Notes: generated by a model from the letters alone, not told the origin. DNA of 64,000 nt from Brachionus plicatilis (GCA_010279815.1 QEOQ01000640.1:1087665-1151664), one strand, 5' to 3'. Positions 1-12,319 are shown, counted from the stretch's first letter. Numbers and translations are program-made.

Positions 1-43
1 CTTTCTCTTTTTTTCATTTTGTAAAAGTAATTTTGCTTTTTAG

Positions 44-314
44 ATATGAGACTATGGAGTATGGGGACGATGAAGTAGAGCTAGACAAGCGGTTGGACCG
101 AATGAGGTACTTTGGAGCTTTGGGAAAAAGAAGTGGAGAGCTTGCAAGCAATAAATTGAAGACTATGAAACGCTTGGATAAAATGAAATATTTTGGCGGA
201 CTTGGAAAACGATCTGACTACTACCCAATGTGGCGGAACAGTCAGCTTAGATATTTGCTGGCCAAAAAGTCGAATTTTGACAGATTGCGCTATTTGGGAA
301 ATATTGGAAAATAG
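44..314 (+). CDS. Neuropeptide precursor, 3' exon (5' partial)
   Basis: Terminal exon of a secreted precursor that would be cut into amidated peptides. A pyrimidine-rich acceptor ending in tag at 41-43 precedes the exon, and the frame stays open from there to TAG at 312-314, so the signal peptide and N-terminus lie in an exon outside the window. Three related peptides are visible, each followed by an amidation Gly and basic residues: LDRMRYFGAL-G-KR, LDKMKYFGGL-G-KR and SNFDRLRYLGNI-G-K at the C-terminus. Their shared pattern is (L/F)-D-(R/K)-(M/L)-(R/K)-Y-(F/L)-G-x-(L/I)-Gly. Dibasic sites KR, KR, KK and KR separate them from two spacers. The multi-copy layout is typical of neuropeptide precursors. 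I cannot assign the family with certainty: the ends resemble neither classical allatostatin A (FGL-amide) nor pedal peptide closely. The precursor class is fairly sure, the name is not. Confidence 0.75.
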
Positions 315-398
315 AAAAATATGTAAATTTCTTTAGCATTTCTATTCAATTGGGATTATGTGATATTGTGTGACATTTTTCTTGTTCAATATATTGAT

Positions 399-404
399 AA
401 TAAA
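399..404 (+). promoter_or_regulatory. Poly(A) signal of the neuropeptide gene
   Basis: Canonical AATAAA about 85 bp after the stop codon at 312-314. Further AATAAA-like motifs follow around 438-480, so the exact cleavage site is open. Confidence 0.5.
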
Positions 405-3400
405 TCTATATAGCTAGCCTTTCTCGATTCAATTTTCAATAAATTAAAATTTTTTAATAAAATTCCTTTTTTTCAATAAACTTGTTCTCAATCACTTTAT
501 TTTTGTCATTAATGCACTACATTGATTTTAAACATAAGCTACCAAGGTCCTAAAAAATAAGGGCTAAAAATTAAGCCGTCATAATTATAATTAAAATTGT
601 CATTAAAAAAAATTGTAATTGTGATTGCCATTTAAAAATTATGGGGCGTAGAGTCCTGGTCTAGGGATTCGGGAATATTGTAAATCAAAGAACTGTTAGT
701 TAAAATTAAAATTAATAATCAAACTATTAATTCATTAATTAATTAAAATATTTAATTAATTATCTATATGAGGATTAAAAAAATTTAAAGGATGCCCAAT
801 AAAGCTCATCCGAAACTTCAATTAGGAAAATAACTTTGATCAGAAAATGATAAAATAATGAAAATTACAATGTGATACAAAATTTAGTCTATTTTTTGAA
901 AATAATAATGGTTTTTTAAATTTTTTATTTTCTCGCATGCTCTTTGCTCAGGTGTGACACATACCCTCACCCAAATTGTCCTCGGTGGTCAAGAAAATTC
1001 GAATACCAGTATGATATATCAATTTTTAGAGAATTTTATCTTGATTAAAATGAGCCATTGTTTGTTTTAAGCGGGTTATATTTGCGGGAGTTATGATGAA
1101 AAAACAATAAAATCTTAAGATTCTATGAAAAAAGTGAAAATTCAGTAAATCGATCGTTTTTTTAAATATCTTGCGACCAGGATTAGATATTGACCTGAAA
1201 TTTTACACACATATTAAAAAGAGAATTAACTATTAAATGAATGGCTAATTAATATTCGAGTTTGATTTTAAGCACTTTTTTAAGAGTTTTTTGACATTAA
1301 AGGTATGGTCCCTTTCTTTGATAAATATTTCAACGATTTTGATATGAAGCTTCTGTATAAAGTATATCATTTAAAAGCTAAGAGTCTAAGCTAAAATATC
1401 TGATCAAAATATTTATTCTATTTGAAGTTTCGGACAAGCATTGTTGGGCATCAGTTATTTTCATAAGAGAACTTAATAATTTGATATAATGGGTTAATAA
1501 GTAAACGCATTCAAAAATCAAATGATCACAAATCTTAAAATAAAATCGTTGTACAGGGTGAAAACAAGAAGGTTTCTTTGAGCTTAAAAAACTTCGGTCT
1601 TGAAGAATATTTATTAATTAATAATAAAAATTATTTTATTTATTCATCAAATCTTAAAGAATTAGAGTTTTAGAGTAAAAATTTGATGACAGTGCTTATT
1701 TAATTTAAATAAGAAGAAAATTAAAGTTAACTTTCCTGTTAAAAAAAAATCATAAAATTGGAAGCTTTTAATTTTTTAGACAGATTTTAAATTGTAAAAA
1801 AAATAAATGTTAATAAATAATTGATTAATCAAAAAAGCTGAATTCTAAAAATTTTGTTTTTAAAAAAATAAGTGGTGAAAATTTTCTACATGCTTTCACT
1901 AAACAATGAGTCACTTTCAATAAGCAAAAGTGTTAAAAGTGACATTGCTTAAAGTGAATTTTTAATTCATCTCTTGAAAATTTGAACGCATAAAAGTGAA
2001 AATTATTAACTTTCTAACTTACAATTTAAATTTAACTAAATTAGTTTATTTCTATCAAAAAAGACTCATTTCACATTTGTGATTAAGTAGGACTAAATTC
2101 GCATCACTAATAACGAATTTTTTGATTAAACTCGATCTTTTGAAAACACTTAATTACACTTGAAAAAAATATGAAAGTTTTCTAATTACTAGAACAATCA
2201 GAGTTTTAAAAAAGTCATGTGGCTGGGAGAAAATTTGCTTAACATAAAAAGAAGTATAATTTGTCAAATGCAGGAAATTTAAAACTTTCCCATTTTTGGC
2301 TTCAAATTGGTAATCTATTAATCTGATAACCTTAGATTTGATTTTTATTTTCGGAAATTAAAAAAGTTTTTTTTGTACCGAAGTGTAAGAAAATTAAAAC
2401 CATATATTTTCCTAGATATTGTAAATTTTTTTTTTTTTAAAGAAAATAGTGTATTAGGTTACGAATTTATTATCAAAAATGAGAAATTTAGAAATTTCCC
2501 TTAATCTATCTTAGAGATAAAAGATTATAGAATTTTTATAGAGCCAACTTAAATTTTCTTCCAAACTTGTTGAAATTTTCTCAATTATTTAAAATAAAAA
2601 TCGAGATAATTTTAGATTAACTTAAATTGATTTTGAATATGTTATTTTCATAAGAGAACTTAATAATTTCTTAATAATAATTTCATTAATTATACAAAAA
2701 TTCAGTCGTGTTAATTTTAAGAAAGATTTGTTTAATATATTTGATATTTTCGGAAGAAATAGAAAAACTTGAATTTTTCTTAATTAAATTATAAAATTTC
2801 CTACAAGACATTTAAGTTTTAAACGCATATGAAAATAGAATTATCTTGAAAATTTATCGTTTTTATATTTAAATTCTTAAGCTTAGGTAATCTTGCGTGA
2901 ATATCGTGTTTGAAAGAGTAAAAAATAAGTAGTGATTTAAAATTGTTTTTATTGGAATTCCAACAATCCAAAAACAACACAAATTAAAAATTCAATATTA
3001 AACTAATATTCTTTCCTAGCCACAGAAACATATTACTAAGTAGCTTTAATTCTCTATCAATTTATTAATAATAATAATAATAAAATATAAGCTACGGCAA
3101 GCATGCTTGCGGAGACGTCTCACTAGGAAGACATCTATGGTAGCTAGATGCATTGAAATCTCCTTAAATTTGTCCACCGGAATATTTCCATGCATCATTA
3201 TTGTTTTACATTTTCATAGCGATAACTGTATGCAATATTATTCAAACTGAAAATTAAAAAATAATTATTTTTTTGTATTCTTATAACTTGCTTGAGAAAA
3301 AAATAAAAAAAAATAAACCAGTCTCCACTTTTTTTTATTTGTTTATCTGTGACGAACTAAGGCTCCTTCAGATGATCTCAACTTTGATTTGACTTTTGAC

Positions 3401-3430
3401 TTTTATATGTCTTCCTTTATTTTATAATAT
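405..3430. other. Gene-free AT-rich stretch with diverged repeats
   Basis: No coding frame that I can support. It holds a 29-bp exact direct repeat (1454-1482 and 2641-2669) and a diverged inverted repeat (about 790-845 against 1395-1450). There is an (AAT)n microsatellite at about 3065-3084 and two adjacent short palindromes (3097-3110 and 3112-3121). These look like decayed mobile elements. Confidence 0.6.
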
Positions 3431-3433
3431 TCA

Positions 3434-4470
3434 TATTTATTTATTTATTTATTTCAGACTAGGCAAGGGTCCTCAAAGGACCACATTAACTAAGTATGCT
3501 GTGAAATAAAGCATACTTAAAATTTTTAAAAAATAAAAACATTTTAAGATATGATTGTCATATTAAGTTATCAAATAAACAATTGAATAAAAGAAAAGAA
3601 AACGTATTTACAGGAACATAGTTCAATTTCATCTAAAAAGAAGGTGAAGTTAATTGATAAGAGTCTTAGAATAATATATAGTCGTAATGGTATAGGCTAT
3701 GTTTATATAAACTAGTTAATATTTTTAAAATTTTAATAATTCGGCGACTGTGTTTGACATTTTCTGTCTGTCCTTAATGACAAATGCATGAGTGACTTGA
3801 GCGCTGAGTTCATCACACTTCATATCTAACTTATTTTGCTCATTTAATCTATCTATTGCTATTTTGCATGCGTCAAAGGTGGAGGTTCCATAATTCATTT
3901 GTAATATTCCGCTAATTTCATAAACTTCATTTATGAAATCATCTTTAATAAACATACTTTCTAATTCGGCTAAGATCGATCTAGTGTAATCATTGTTATG
4001 CAACCTTATGTATAATTCAAGTTTCATTAATTTTAATTTGTGTAGTGTTAGGTCAATTTTTAATACATGAAATAGACTTGTGGTTTTAGTTCTCGTGGGT
4101 ATTCCTACAATTTTCTTCACAATATTACCCTCTAATCTCTTTATCATTAGCATGTCACTTTTCCTTAAGTTAAGGCAATCAATACAATACATAAGTATCG
4201 GTTTCACCAACGTCTTGTACATATGCGCTTTTAAATTTGGGTGAATTCGCGGGCCCGTTAATCCAAGTGTCTTCAGACGATTAACTGCTACCATAGTCAG
4301 TTGTTTTCTCTTGTTTATATGGGAACTACTTGTGTCTTTGATTGAAAATTGAATGCCTAAATACTTCATATAATATTTATAATAATAAATTATAAAATAA
4401 AAGAAGTACTTTTCATTAACTTCCTTAAAGATGTAATTACAACCTTTACATGTCACTGTCAATTTGTAAA
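3434..4470 (-). mobile_element. 5'-truncated, decayed non-LTR (LINE) retrotransposon, reverse transcriptase 3' part
   Basis: On the minus strand a 245-codon frame (4462-3725) carries the end of a LINE reverse transcriptase. It has the KYLGIQF motif that follows the RT palm, then a helical thumb/connection region with MYKTLVKPILMYC and basic segments. Upstream of KYLG the frame reads CKGCNYIFKEVNEK, the usual lead-in to that motif, but an AT-rich insert of about 13 codons separates the two. A stop lies just 5' of this block, so the copy is broken. The RT catalytic core and endonuclease are absent, as expected of 5' truncation. The 3' end of the element, on the minus strand, passes through a short UTR and ends at a (TAAA)n tail (plus-strand TTTA repeat, about 3435-3454), which is typical of LINE clades with microsatellite tails. 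I infer a dead copy. Confidence 0.8.
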
Positions 4471-6225
4471 ATTACTTGGCAAATAATAAAATTTTTCTTT
4501 TTAATTTGACCATGCATTTTAAAAACTTCAAAAAGTTTCGTTTCGGTAATAGTATCACACTCTAAAGTTGATGCACTTTAGAAATCTATGTCCAAAAGAA
4601 AGCACTCGGACTGCCTTATGAGAATATACAGTTTATTTTCTCTGGAATTTATAATTTGCCAAGTCATTTTAAAAATTTATAAAAAAAACACTTTCTTAAA
4701 ATATTCGATAGATTGCAGAGTTTTTGCTGAGCTAATAATTTGTTTGTACAAATTTTTACAATATTGTACTTTTTGCAAAACCATTTTTTCAAACTTAGAA
4801 AAAAAATTTAATGTATTTACTGTAATTTTTTATCTAAAATTTCACATTGCTTAGAATTAAAAATAAATAGAAAACATATTTCCAATTTTTTAAGAGCTAA
4901 TTAAGAATATTTTTCATATTTGTTATTCTTAATAAATTTCAAATTTTAGCACCGCATCAAAAATTTATGCAGCACTTAGATTTTTTAAATATTTATTGAA
5001 AATTTTTAAATTAAAAATATCTAAAATAAAAATTAAAAATATTTTTAATAAAATTTTTAGCTTAATTTTTATCCCTGCCCTTAAATCTGATGTTTTTCTT
5101 AGTTTATTATGATAGGCTGGATTTAATTTTAGTTTTTGAGTTTTAACGCTGACTTTATTTGCATTTTAAAAGTCGAATTAGTCATATTAATTAAATTGGT
5201 CATATTATTTACCAGTCTTTTTAATGTAAGGTAAATTTTATGATAAAAAATTACTTCCTTTTTATTTTGATTTAAAATTTACCTTAAAATTGTACATTTC
5301 TTTGAGCAAGAATAACGCTCCTATGAAATAGTGCTATTTTACAAACATAATTAAATGTGGATTAAGATTATTATTAAAATTGATTAGTTTGGATGATACA
5401 ATTTCATGTTTTTAAATTAACTAATTAATTCAAGAATAGATTGAAATTGATTTCATTTCTTTAAAGTTTTTTAAATTAAAAATTGAAAGAAAATTTAGGC
5501 TTAAATTTGGTTAAAAATGTTTTTGTTTACCTAGGTTCAATTTTCTGACCAAATTATTATTTATTTAAAACTTTTTGCTTGTTCACATAGTTAACTAACA
5601 AGTTCGTTTCGATAAAAATATGACCAATTGGTCAAAATTTTGACCAGCTCCAAAAAATATCTAATAAATCATAAATTTATTTGGGTAAATTTTCGTTATT
5701 TTTTGAATTTTTTTTGGGTTGAAAATTTTTTACTCAACCCAGAGAATATCAAAATGTAAAACCAAAGATTTTTAAAAGGTTTCTCAAATAATAAAACAAA
5801 AAGTATTTTCAATGTAAAATGTGAAAAGCTAAAATTTAATTTAAAAAATCTTAACTAATTAATTCCAGATTAAATTACCATGCGTTAAAATAGTAGAAAA
5901 AAATACAACCTGAACAAATATAATACTAATAAAATGGGAAAAAATTTTATTAATTTTAAAAAAGTATCAATTGACATTTAAATTTTTCATTTTTGATTTA
6001 ATTAATAAATTGAAAAGTTAAATTTTAAATTATCATATTTGCATATACTCGATCACTCGCAGACCAAACATTTATAACTAAAAAAATCATTGTTTAACTA
6101 TTTTAAAATAGCCATATGTTACCAATTAATTACCTAATAAGAAAAAATTACACAAAAACTTTAATTTATTTAAAATTTTTATCAAAAACAAATTGAGAAC
6201 GCCAATTTACTAAATTATCTAGTTT
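4471..6225. other. Gene-free AT-rich stretch
   Basis: Only low-complexity open frames. One plus-strand frame (4588-4854) is rich in Phe, Ile, Lys and Leu and shows no recognisable domain. I see no repeat or RNA gene that I can support. Confidence 0.5.
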
Positions 6226-7242
6226 TTAATTGGTTTTTCTTATCGTAAAAGTTTGTTGCTCAACCGGTTTTGCATTTTTTTGCTTCAATTTCTCAATTTC
6301 TTTTTTCATAAAAAACTTGAATATACAATCAGTGACATAAATGGATATTTTAAAAAGTTTTATTCTAAACTTTTCAGTTCTAAAACCGGTCTGCGAGCTA
6401 AAATCATGCTTTAGGTACATAACAGGCTCTAGTTTTTCCGAGTCTGACTCAATAGCTGAAATAATAAAAGCCGGAAAAATAAACCCAAACAATGCCGCGT
6501 TGTAAATGTAGGCCTCAGCCACGGACAATATCAGCGACATGCTCAGACCAAAGCCCCAATAATACGGCCACCTTTGCTCAATGTGCTCAATGCGCTTCTT
6601 GATGTCCAGACCTTTGTTGCACAGTTTGTATTCAAACGCGTAAAGTGCGTACAGAAAGGAAGTGTGAAAATGGCCCAACAGGATGCTCAGCCAAGGGGCT
6701 GGTATCAGTCCCATGAGTGAAGACTGCACCAAAAATATCAACTGCATGGTTACACTGAAAACCATGTCCGCAATGAGGTCCGAAAATGACTGGTTCGGAT
6801 TAGTTTTTGGCTTTCCGTATTTGAACTCGTAGGCAATGTCAGCGATTTCCTGGTGCCATATTAGATTAAAAAGCTTGCATAGGAGGAACACGGGCAAAAT
6901 CCAAACAGATGAAAACAAAATTTGAAAACAAGGATTTAAATAGTTGTTGATTAGATTGTGGTTGGAGGCGCTTATAAGCTTAAAAGCGATTGAGTTTAGC
7001 ACCGGCATTAGGATGTAATTAAATATACATATACATAAAAAAAGAAATACGCCATTTAGGATACAGCTTTGGATCAAATTGGTATAAAACTTTTCATTTT
7101 TGCTCAATTGTTTTTTGCCAAGCGTCCGTGCTTGCTGGTTGGCCAGTATGGCGTTTTGTCTTTGAAAAAATTTGACGCTTCCGACCAGAGAGTCCTTGAA
7201 TCCGTTCAAAAATTGTACCAAGCATACCTTGAGTGTAGCCAT
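6226..7242 (-). CDS. EI24: EI24/PIG8-like autophagy transmembrane protein
   Basis: Single-exon gene for a 338-aa multipass ER membrane protein of the EI24 (etoposide-induced 2.4, EPG-4) family, which acts in autophagosome maturation and growth control in animals. Diagnostic stretches include WHQEIADIAYEF, the loop ending in PYYWGFG, and FIFPAFIISA near the C-terminus, all at the family positions. About six hydrophobic segments are visible, starting near residue 65. The frame opens upstream at 7326, but I chose the Met at 7242 (MATLKVCLVQFLNGFKDSL) because the family begins with a short amphipathic segment of this kind and total length then fits the family. The extra 28 upstream codons are Asn/Lys-rich and unlike the family. 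A plus-strand TTTATT (poly(A) signal on minus) lies at 6165-6170. It is divergent from the SLC35G copy that starts at 8246, with about 1 kb between them. Confidence 0.93.
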   Translation of the reverse strand: MATLKVCLVQFLNGFKDSLVGSVKFFQRQNAILANQQARTLGKKQLSKNEKFYTNLIQSCILNGVFLFLCICIFNYILMPVLNSIAFKLISASNHNLINNYLNPCFQILFSSVWILPVFLLCKLFNLIWHQEIADIAYEFKYGKPKTNPNQSFSDLIADMVFSVTMQLIFLVQSSLMGLIPAPWLSILLGHFHTSFLYALYAFEYKLCNKGLDIKKRIEHIEQRWPYYWGFGLSMSLILSVAEAYIYNAALFGFIFPAFIISAIESDSEKLEPVMYLKHDFSSQTGFRTEKFRIKLFKISIYVTDCIFKFFMKKEIEKLKQKNAKPVEQQTFTIRKTN

Positions 7243-8245
7243 TAAAATCGACAAAATAAAAGTTAATTCTTTTGTTTTGGGTGTTTTTTTATTTAAGAAT
7301 AAATTATAATTTATATTTCTTAGCATATTAGTATTGTCTAGGCATAATTTTAGATATGGAAAATTATGGAATTTGAGTGTTTATTCAAAAAACTGGCATC
7401 TTGTTATTAATGGATTTGTGGTAATGGCATTTAAAAAATTTTCTTTGCAAAAAAATTTTCTAGTTGTACTTGGAATATTGGACCCAGCACAAGAATATTT
7501 TAAATAAATGCAGCTTTGACTGAACGTCGCTGCCATTCTTCAAAAGTTAACTTGATATTGATTTGAAAAATTTATTTTACAAATTAATAATTGAGGTATA
7601 ATCAGTTAATATAGTAAAAATTATTAAAATTTTTGTCTGATAGTTTAAGTCAATAATTTCTACCCGGAAGTGAGAAAAAAAATTGTGCCATTAATTCCAA
7701 AGAGCCTTGTACTGGCATCAGACATTAGGACCCATCTGAATTTAGGTTTGAGTCTATGAGTCATCCAAAAAATTCTGGTATTAGCTAAAACTTGAGAAAA
7801 AAAATCCAAAAATTGGCATCCATTTTTCGACTCTAAACCGGATTTTTTTCGCTTACTCTTACTTTATCCAAACCTAAAATTTTATGTGTACATAAATATT
7901 TTTAGGATTAAATTTTTGAGTGTTAAATGCCATAAAAATAAACAAAGTTTGTTGACTCAAATTGGACATTTTTTTTGTAAAATTATTTTTAGGGTTGCTT
8001 TACAACGCTTTTGAATATGTTTAAGGTTAATATTTTTTTGTTAATCAAATTCATAAAAAAGCGTTGTTAGAAGATAAGATATTAATTTTGGGCTCAAATA
8101 AAATGTCTATCTTGGGCAATAAATCTTTGCGCAAACAAAAATCAAAAAATCTATTTTCAAATAATTTAGGCAAATGTGATTTTAATAATTTTTGAAAAAA
8201 TTTAAATTTTAGGCTTTAGAATAGAAAAGAATATTGGCGCCAAAA
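7243..8245. other. Intergenic region between divergent EI24 and SLC35G-like genes
   Basis: About 1 kb between two divergently transcribed starts, so it should contain both promoters. I see no TATA box or other element I can name. An acceptor-like ttttag just upstream of 8246 leaves open a non-coding 5' exon for the transporter gene. Confidence 0.4.
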
Positions 8246-9553
8246 ATGTCATTTAAATCTACACAAGAAAACAATGCTGAAAACGATGAAGACTCTTTGG
8301 TGGAACTGGGAGAATTTGCCATTATAAGCTCTTCAAAAGCATCGCTACGCTATCGTAGCGCACACAGCTTAAATCAAAAAGCACATATCCAACACGATCC
8401 AGCAAGTAGTAAGCTCATAGAAAATAATCAAGACTTGGACACTTCTGTTCCAGAGTCGGACAGTTTCTTTGGTCGCACAAAAACTTTAATATTTTTGCCT
8501 TATCGCGGATATTTTTACGGTTTATTTTCGGCGTTTTTTTTCTGTTTATCTCAAATTTTTCTAAGACGTGCCAAATGGTTGTCAGCTGCTGACCACGCTA
8601 CAATCCGCTACTTTTTCACGTTCATCACAATGACTATATTTATGAAATACCATCAAATGAACATGTTTGGACCAAAAAAACAACTGAGTTTGCTTCTGAT
8701 CCGAGGTTTAGTTGGATATTTTTCTCTGATGTCGGTTTATTTTGCTCTAATGCTCATTAATCCTTCGGATGTAGTGTCGCTGGCCCATGCTAGTCTTATA
8801 ATTACTGCCATAATGTCCAGGATATTTCTGAAAGAAAAACTGACCATAGCCCATGTTTTTTCAATTTTTTTGACCGCCGTCGGAGTCTTGTTCATCTCAA
8901 AGCCAAGCTTCATATTTGGTACAAAGCAAATGGTCCAAATATTGAATAGTACAAATACAAGCCAAAATGCCGAGCCGTCTTTTGAGGATTATAAAATACC
9001 GATCGGAGTATCGATGACATTTTTGGCTGCTATTTTCACCAGTGTCATTTTTTTAATCCTCAAAAAGCTCTCCAATTCCAAGGTTCATTGGGCCTACAGC
9101 ACTATTTGTGTAACATGGTTCGGCTTACCTTTGTCATTTACACTCAGCTCAGTGCTGGTACTATTGGGCTTTTATCATAAAGATTTGTCTATTGAACAGC
9201 AAGAACTACCAATGGACATTTTTTATTCGTCAGTGGCTGCCAGCACGAGCCTGCTGGGTCAGATTTTTTTAAATATAGCCTTCAAGTATGAGGATGCAAC
9301 CAAAATTGCCATCACCAAGACCATAGATATGTTCTTTTCGTTTTTGCTACAATATTTATTATTAGATATAATGGTCGATAGTTGGAGTATATTTGGAGCC
9401 ATTGCCATTCTAATCGGAACTTTTGCCGTTCTATTATTTAGGCTTTTTGAGGACAAATATAAAAACTTGAATATGGAAATGGAAAATAGTAAAACAAAAA
9501 TAAAGTTTTCGATCAAAAATTGTTTTCTAAAGATGCTTTTTTTCAAATTTTAA
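8246..9553 (+). CDS. SLC35G1-like EamA/DMT-family transporter, copy 1
   Basis: Single-exon, 435-aa multipass protein of the drug/metabolite transporter superfamily, SLC35G branch. Two EamA halves (roughly residues 85-215 and 245-400) give about ten membrane segments. Family hallmarks are AADHATIRYFF, GPKKQ, INPSDVV, LKEKLT, GQIFLNIAFKYEDA and ITKTIDM, the last being the SLC35G counterpart of the MKTMD motif. The cytosolic N-terminus (about 80 residues) is hydrophilic and carries an acidic stretch followed by SSSKASLRY, which is conserved in the neighbouring paralogue. The ATG at 8246 is used because the frame upstream lacks another ATG. In vertebrates SLC35G1 is a membrane partner of STIM1. 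Whether this protein moves a substrate is unknown. The copy at 13605 is a clear tandem duplicate. Confidence 0.85.
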   Translation: MSFKSTQENNAENDEDSLVELGEFAIISSSKASLRYRSAHSLNQKAHIQHDPASSKLIENNQDLDTSVPESDSFFGRTKTLIFLPYRGYFYGLFSAFFFCLSQIFLRRAKWLSAADHATIRYFFTFITMTIFMKYHQMNMFGPKKQLSLLLIRGLVGYFSLMSVYFALMLINPSDVVSLAHASLIITAIMSRIFLKEKLTIAHVFSIFLTAVGVLFISKPSFIFGTKQMVQILNSTNTSQNAEPSFEDYKIPIGVSMTFLAAIFTSVIFLILKKLSNSKVHWAYSTICVTWFGLPLSFTLSSVLVLLGFYHKDLSIEQQELPMDIFYSSVAASTSLLGQIFLNIAFKYEDATKIAITKTIDMFFSFLLQYLLLDIMVDSWSIFGAIAILIGTFAVLLFRLFEDKYKNLNMEMENSKTKIKFSIKNCFLKMLFFKF

Positions 9554-10209
9554 TTATTTTATTTTTGTAAAACTAGTCACAAATTTGTTTTGTTATCTAA
9601 ATTTTGTTAAAAATTTTGAAAATTCATTTAAAATAAATAAATGACGACATTAATTTTATTAAAAGAATTTTAAAAATAGAAAACCTATATTAATCAAATA
9701 TATTTTCAAGAATTTAAACACTTTTAGCTCTATTTGAAATCTAAAAAAAATAAATGGCTAAGTCTTCTGTCACTAAAATCACTGGACCCGGACTAGCAGA
9801 TACCGTGCTTAAAAATCCGATACGGAAAGGAAAAATTCTAAATAAACACCAACCCCCTTAAACTAAAAACCGTGTTTAAAATAAAGCTGGAAATGATAAT
9901 TTTAGAAAAAAAAACAATTTAAATTTAATTAAAAAAACAGGAATTAGAAAGTTTTGAATTTTAAATTTCCTTTCTGTTTAAGAAGTTAAAATTAGTCTTT
10001 GAGTGTCAACGAGAACTATTTTTTTGGAACGAAATTTAGTATTGAGAAATTCTTCAATTAATAAATAAATTGGATAAAAAATGAAATCGATTTTTTAAAA
10101 AATCAAATCTAAATAAGAATATATTATTTATTTTTCTTAATTGTTCGCTCAATTAAGTGCGTTTTTTTAGTAAAATTTAAGCGATTTTTAAATTTAAATA
10201 AAACAAGTC

Positions 10210-10234
10210 ACGGAGGGGGCTGCGCCCCCTCCGT
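10210..10234. repeat. GC-rich perfect hairpin
   Basis: An 11-bp perfect stem (acggagggggc and its complement) around a 3-nt loop (tgc). It is almost entirely G and C in a region of about four-fifths A and T. No Helitron-like CTRR end lies at the expected short distance on either side. Origin unknown. Confidence 0.8.
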
Positions 10235-12319
10235 ACCTCCCCAGCTTTGAAATTTTAAAATATATTTTACAGACACTTGATTTTACAATTGAGGTTTTTT
10301 GACATGTCATTAAGATGTTGTCTGCTTTTGAAAGTTATTTAAAAAAAAAAATATATATATATATACGAACGTTTAGTTTAGTAAAATATATAATAATTAT
10401 TCAAGAGTTTAAATTCTAGGCTTTTAAAGTGGTAGTAAGTTGTTCCGATATAAACCTTTGATTATTTAATTTTTTTGTTAACTTTCTTTTTTTAATAAAC
10501 AAATTAAAATAAGTTAGTTAAGTTAAAATGCGAATAAATTTGAGTTCACGCGAGAATAATTAAGCTATAAATTAATGGTTCATAGAATGTGGGCAATTAT
10601 TTTATAAGAAAACTTTATAGGGTACCATTTGGAGTAGGCAAGTTTTTTTGCATTTTTCATGAATAGTATCTAGAATAAATTTAGTAAGCAATTGACTATT
10701 TTAGAGTTGGAAAGAAATTATTGAGTTTTTTCTAAGATCGTTTCTTCAAGTTTACTCAAAAACTACAATATCAATTTAATTTATATTACCCTTAATATTG
10801 TGCGCTTTTTGATAAAATATTTTCAAAAAATTAATCAAATTAAATTCGCACTTTTTTTTAATTAATCAACTACTAAGCAATAGATTAATTTTAAATAATT
10901 CGACAATAAAACACAGAAACTCCTCCCAACCTCGTATACCCATCTTTTAACATTGCCAAAAAATTTTCAATTCAAATTAATAGGAAAACGAAATATTAAT
11001 TTTATATTGTTGTAGTGAACAAATAATAAATAAATTTTAAGTAAAAATTTTCTATGAATATTTAATTTAATTTAATGCATTGTGTAAAAAAAACTATAAT
11101 ATTTTTAAAATAATTATCAATCATGTTGAATATTTTTATCAATTATAATGTTACAAAAAGTTTCCTTTCTCTTCAAAGATTTCTTCATGTGACTTTTCCT
11201 TGACCATGTTTTTTCATCTCTTGCAGCTCCATTTTAACTGTTTTTACTTTTATTGCTATTTATTTTAGGGTCTAAAATAAATCGACTCAAGGAATTGTTT
11301 TGCATTCATTGCTTGAAATCAAATTTTATGAAAATTGTTTTCGGCCATTCTCCAACATTTGAACCTATCTGGTAGCACTTACCAAAATTGACGTCAGAAA
11401 AGATATATTAGGTTCTCAAGCTGAAATAAAAATTCGCCAACAAGGCTTAAGTTTGGATTAGGCATTTCTTACCTTCAAGAGTTTGTTACACTTATTTTCT
11501 GTTCAAACTGGATTTTTGTTTATAACAATTCCTAGATACATAAAGTCTCTAACTTTCAAAAATCTTAAAATGGCATAGAGACATTAATGTCTCAGAATTC
11601 TTCAGAAGATGGAATTTATTATTACTTTTATTGTTATTTAATAATTCAAGCCTCATAGGCAAAAGTATAAAATCTAGAGAAAAATTATAAAAAATTTTAC
11701 AAAATAGAGTAAACAATAAGATATATTTGTGAGAGTATGCAATAATGATGAAAATAGAATATTCTAAATTCTTCTGTTCTAATATTGTGTTCGTGAGATT
11801 AATCTCGACTTTTTTGATCAGCGCCATCAATTTCGCGATTTTTTGAGAGATTCCAAAAGATCTGATTATTGAAGGGTATTGAAAAACATTGAAAAAGATA
11901 TTATTGAAAACCTTTAATTACTGTTGGAAACAACTACACTTCTCTTTGTAGATGTTTCAATCATCGGCATTTTATTCTGCCTTTCTGTTTTTTAAGGCTT
12001 AAGAATTTCTTAATTTTATGAGGTTTAGTACATTGAAAAGGAAATAATATATTTTATTCTGTAATAAATTTATGAACATCTAAGTTCTAATAAATATTTG
12101 ATTTTTGTTATAATCATTTTTTTAAAAAATAATAATTTTTTGAACTCAATTTTTATAACTGTACGAAAATCCAAATTTGGACCTTAACTTTTTATTATCT
12201 TCTAAAATGTTGAATTTTATTTTAGTTTTTGGATTTTTAACCCTGTCTTTATCTTTGATTTTAGTTTTTTTGTTTTTTGTTAGAACATGGTCGACGATTT
12301 AGAGTGGTAAAGTTGATTC

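Noticed and set aside
4588..4854. 88-codon plus-strand frame
   Set aside because: Low-complexity Phe/Ile/Lys/Leu sequence expected by chance in AT-rich DNA; no domain, no homologous look, no splice context.
7243..7326. N-terminal extension of EI24
   Set aside because: 28 extra codons in frame are unlike the family, and the internal Met at 7242 matches the usual start.
11549..11830. 93-codon minus-strand frame
   Set aside because: Asn/Lys/Ile-rich with no recognisable motif; likely chance.
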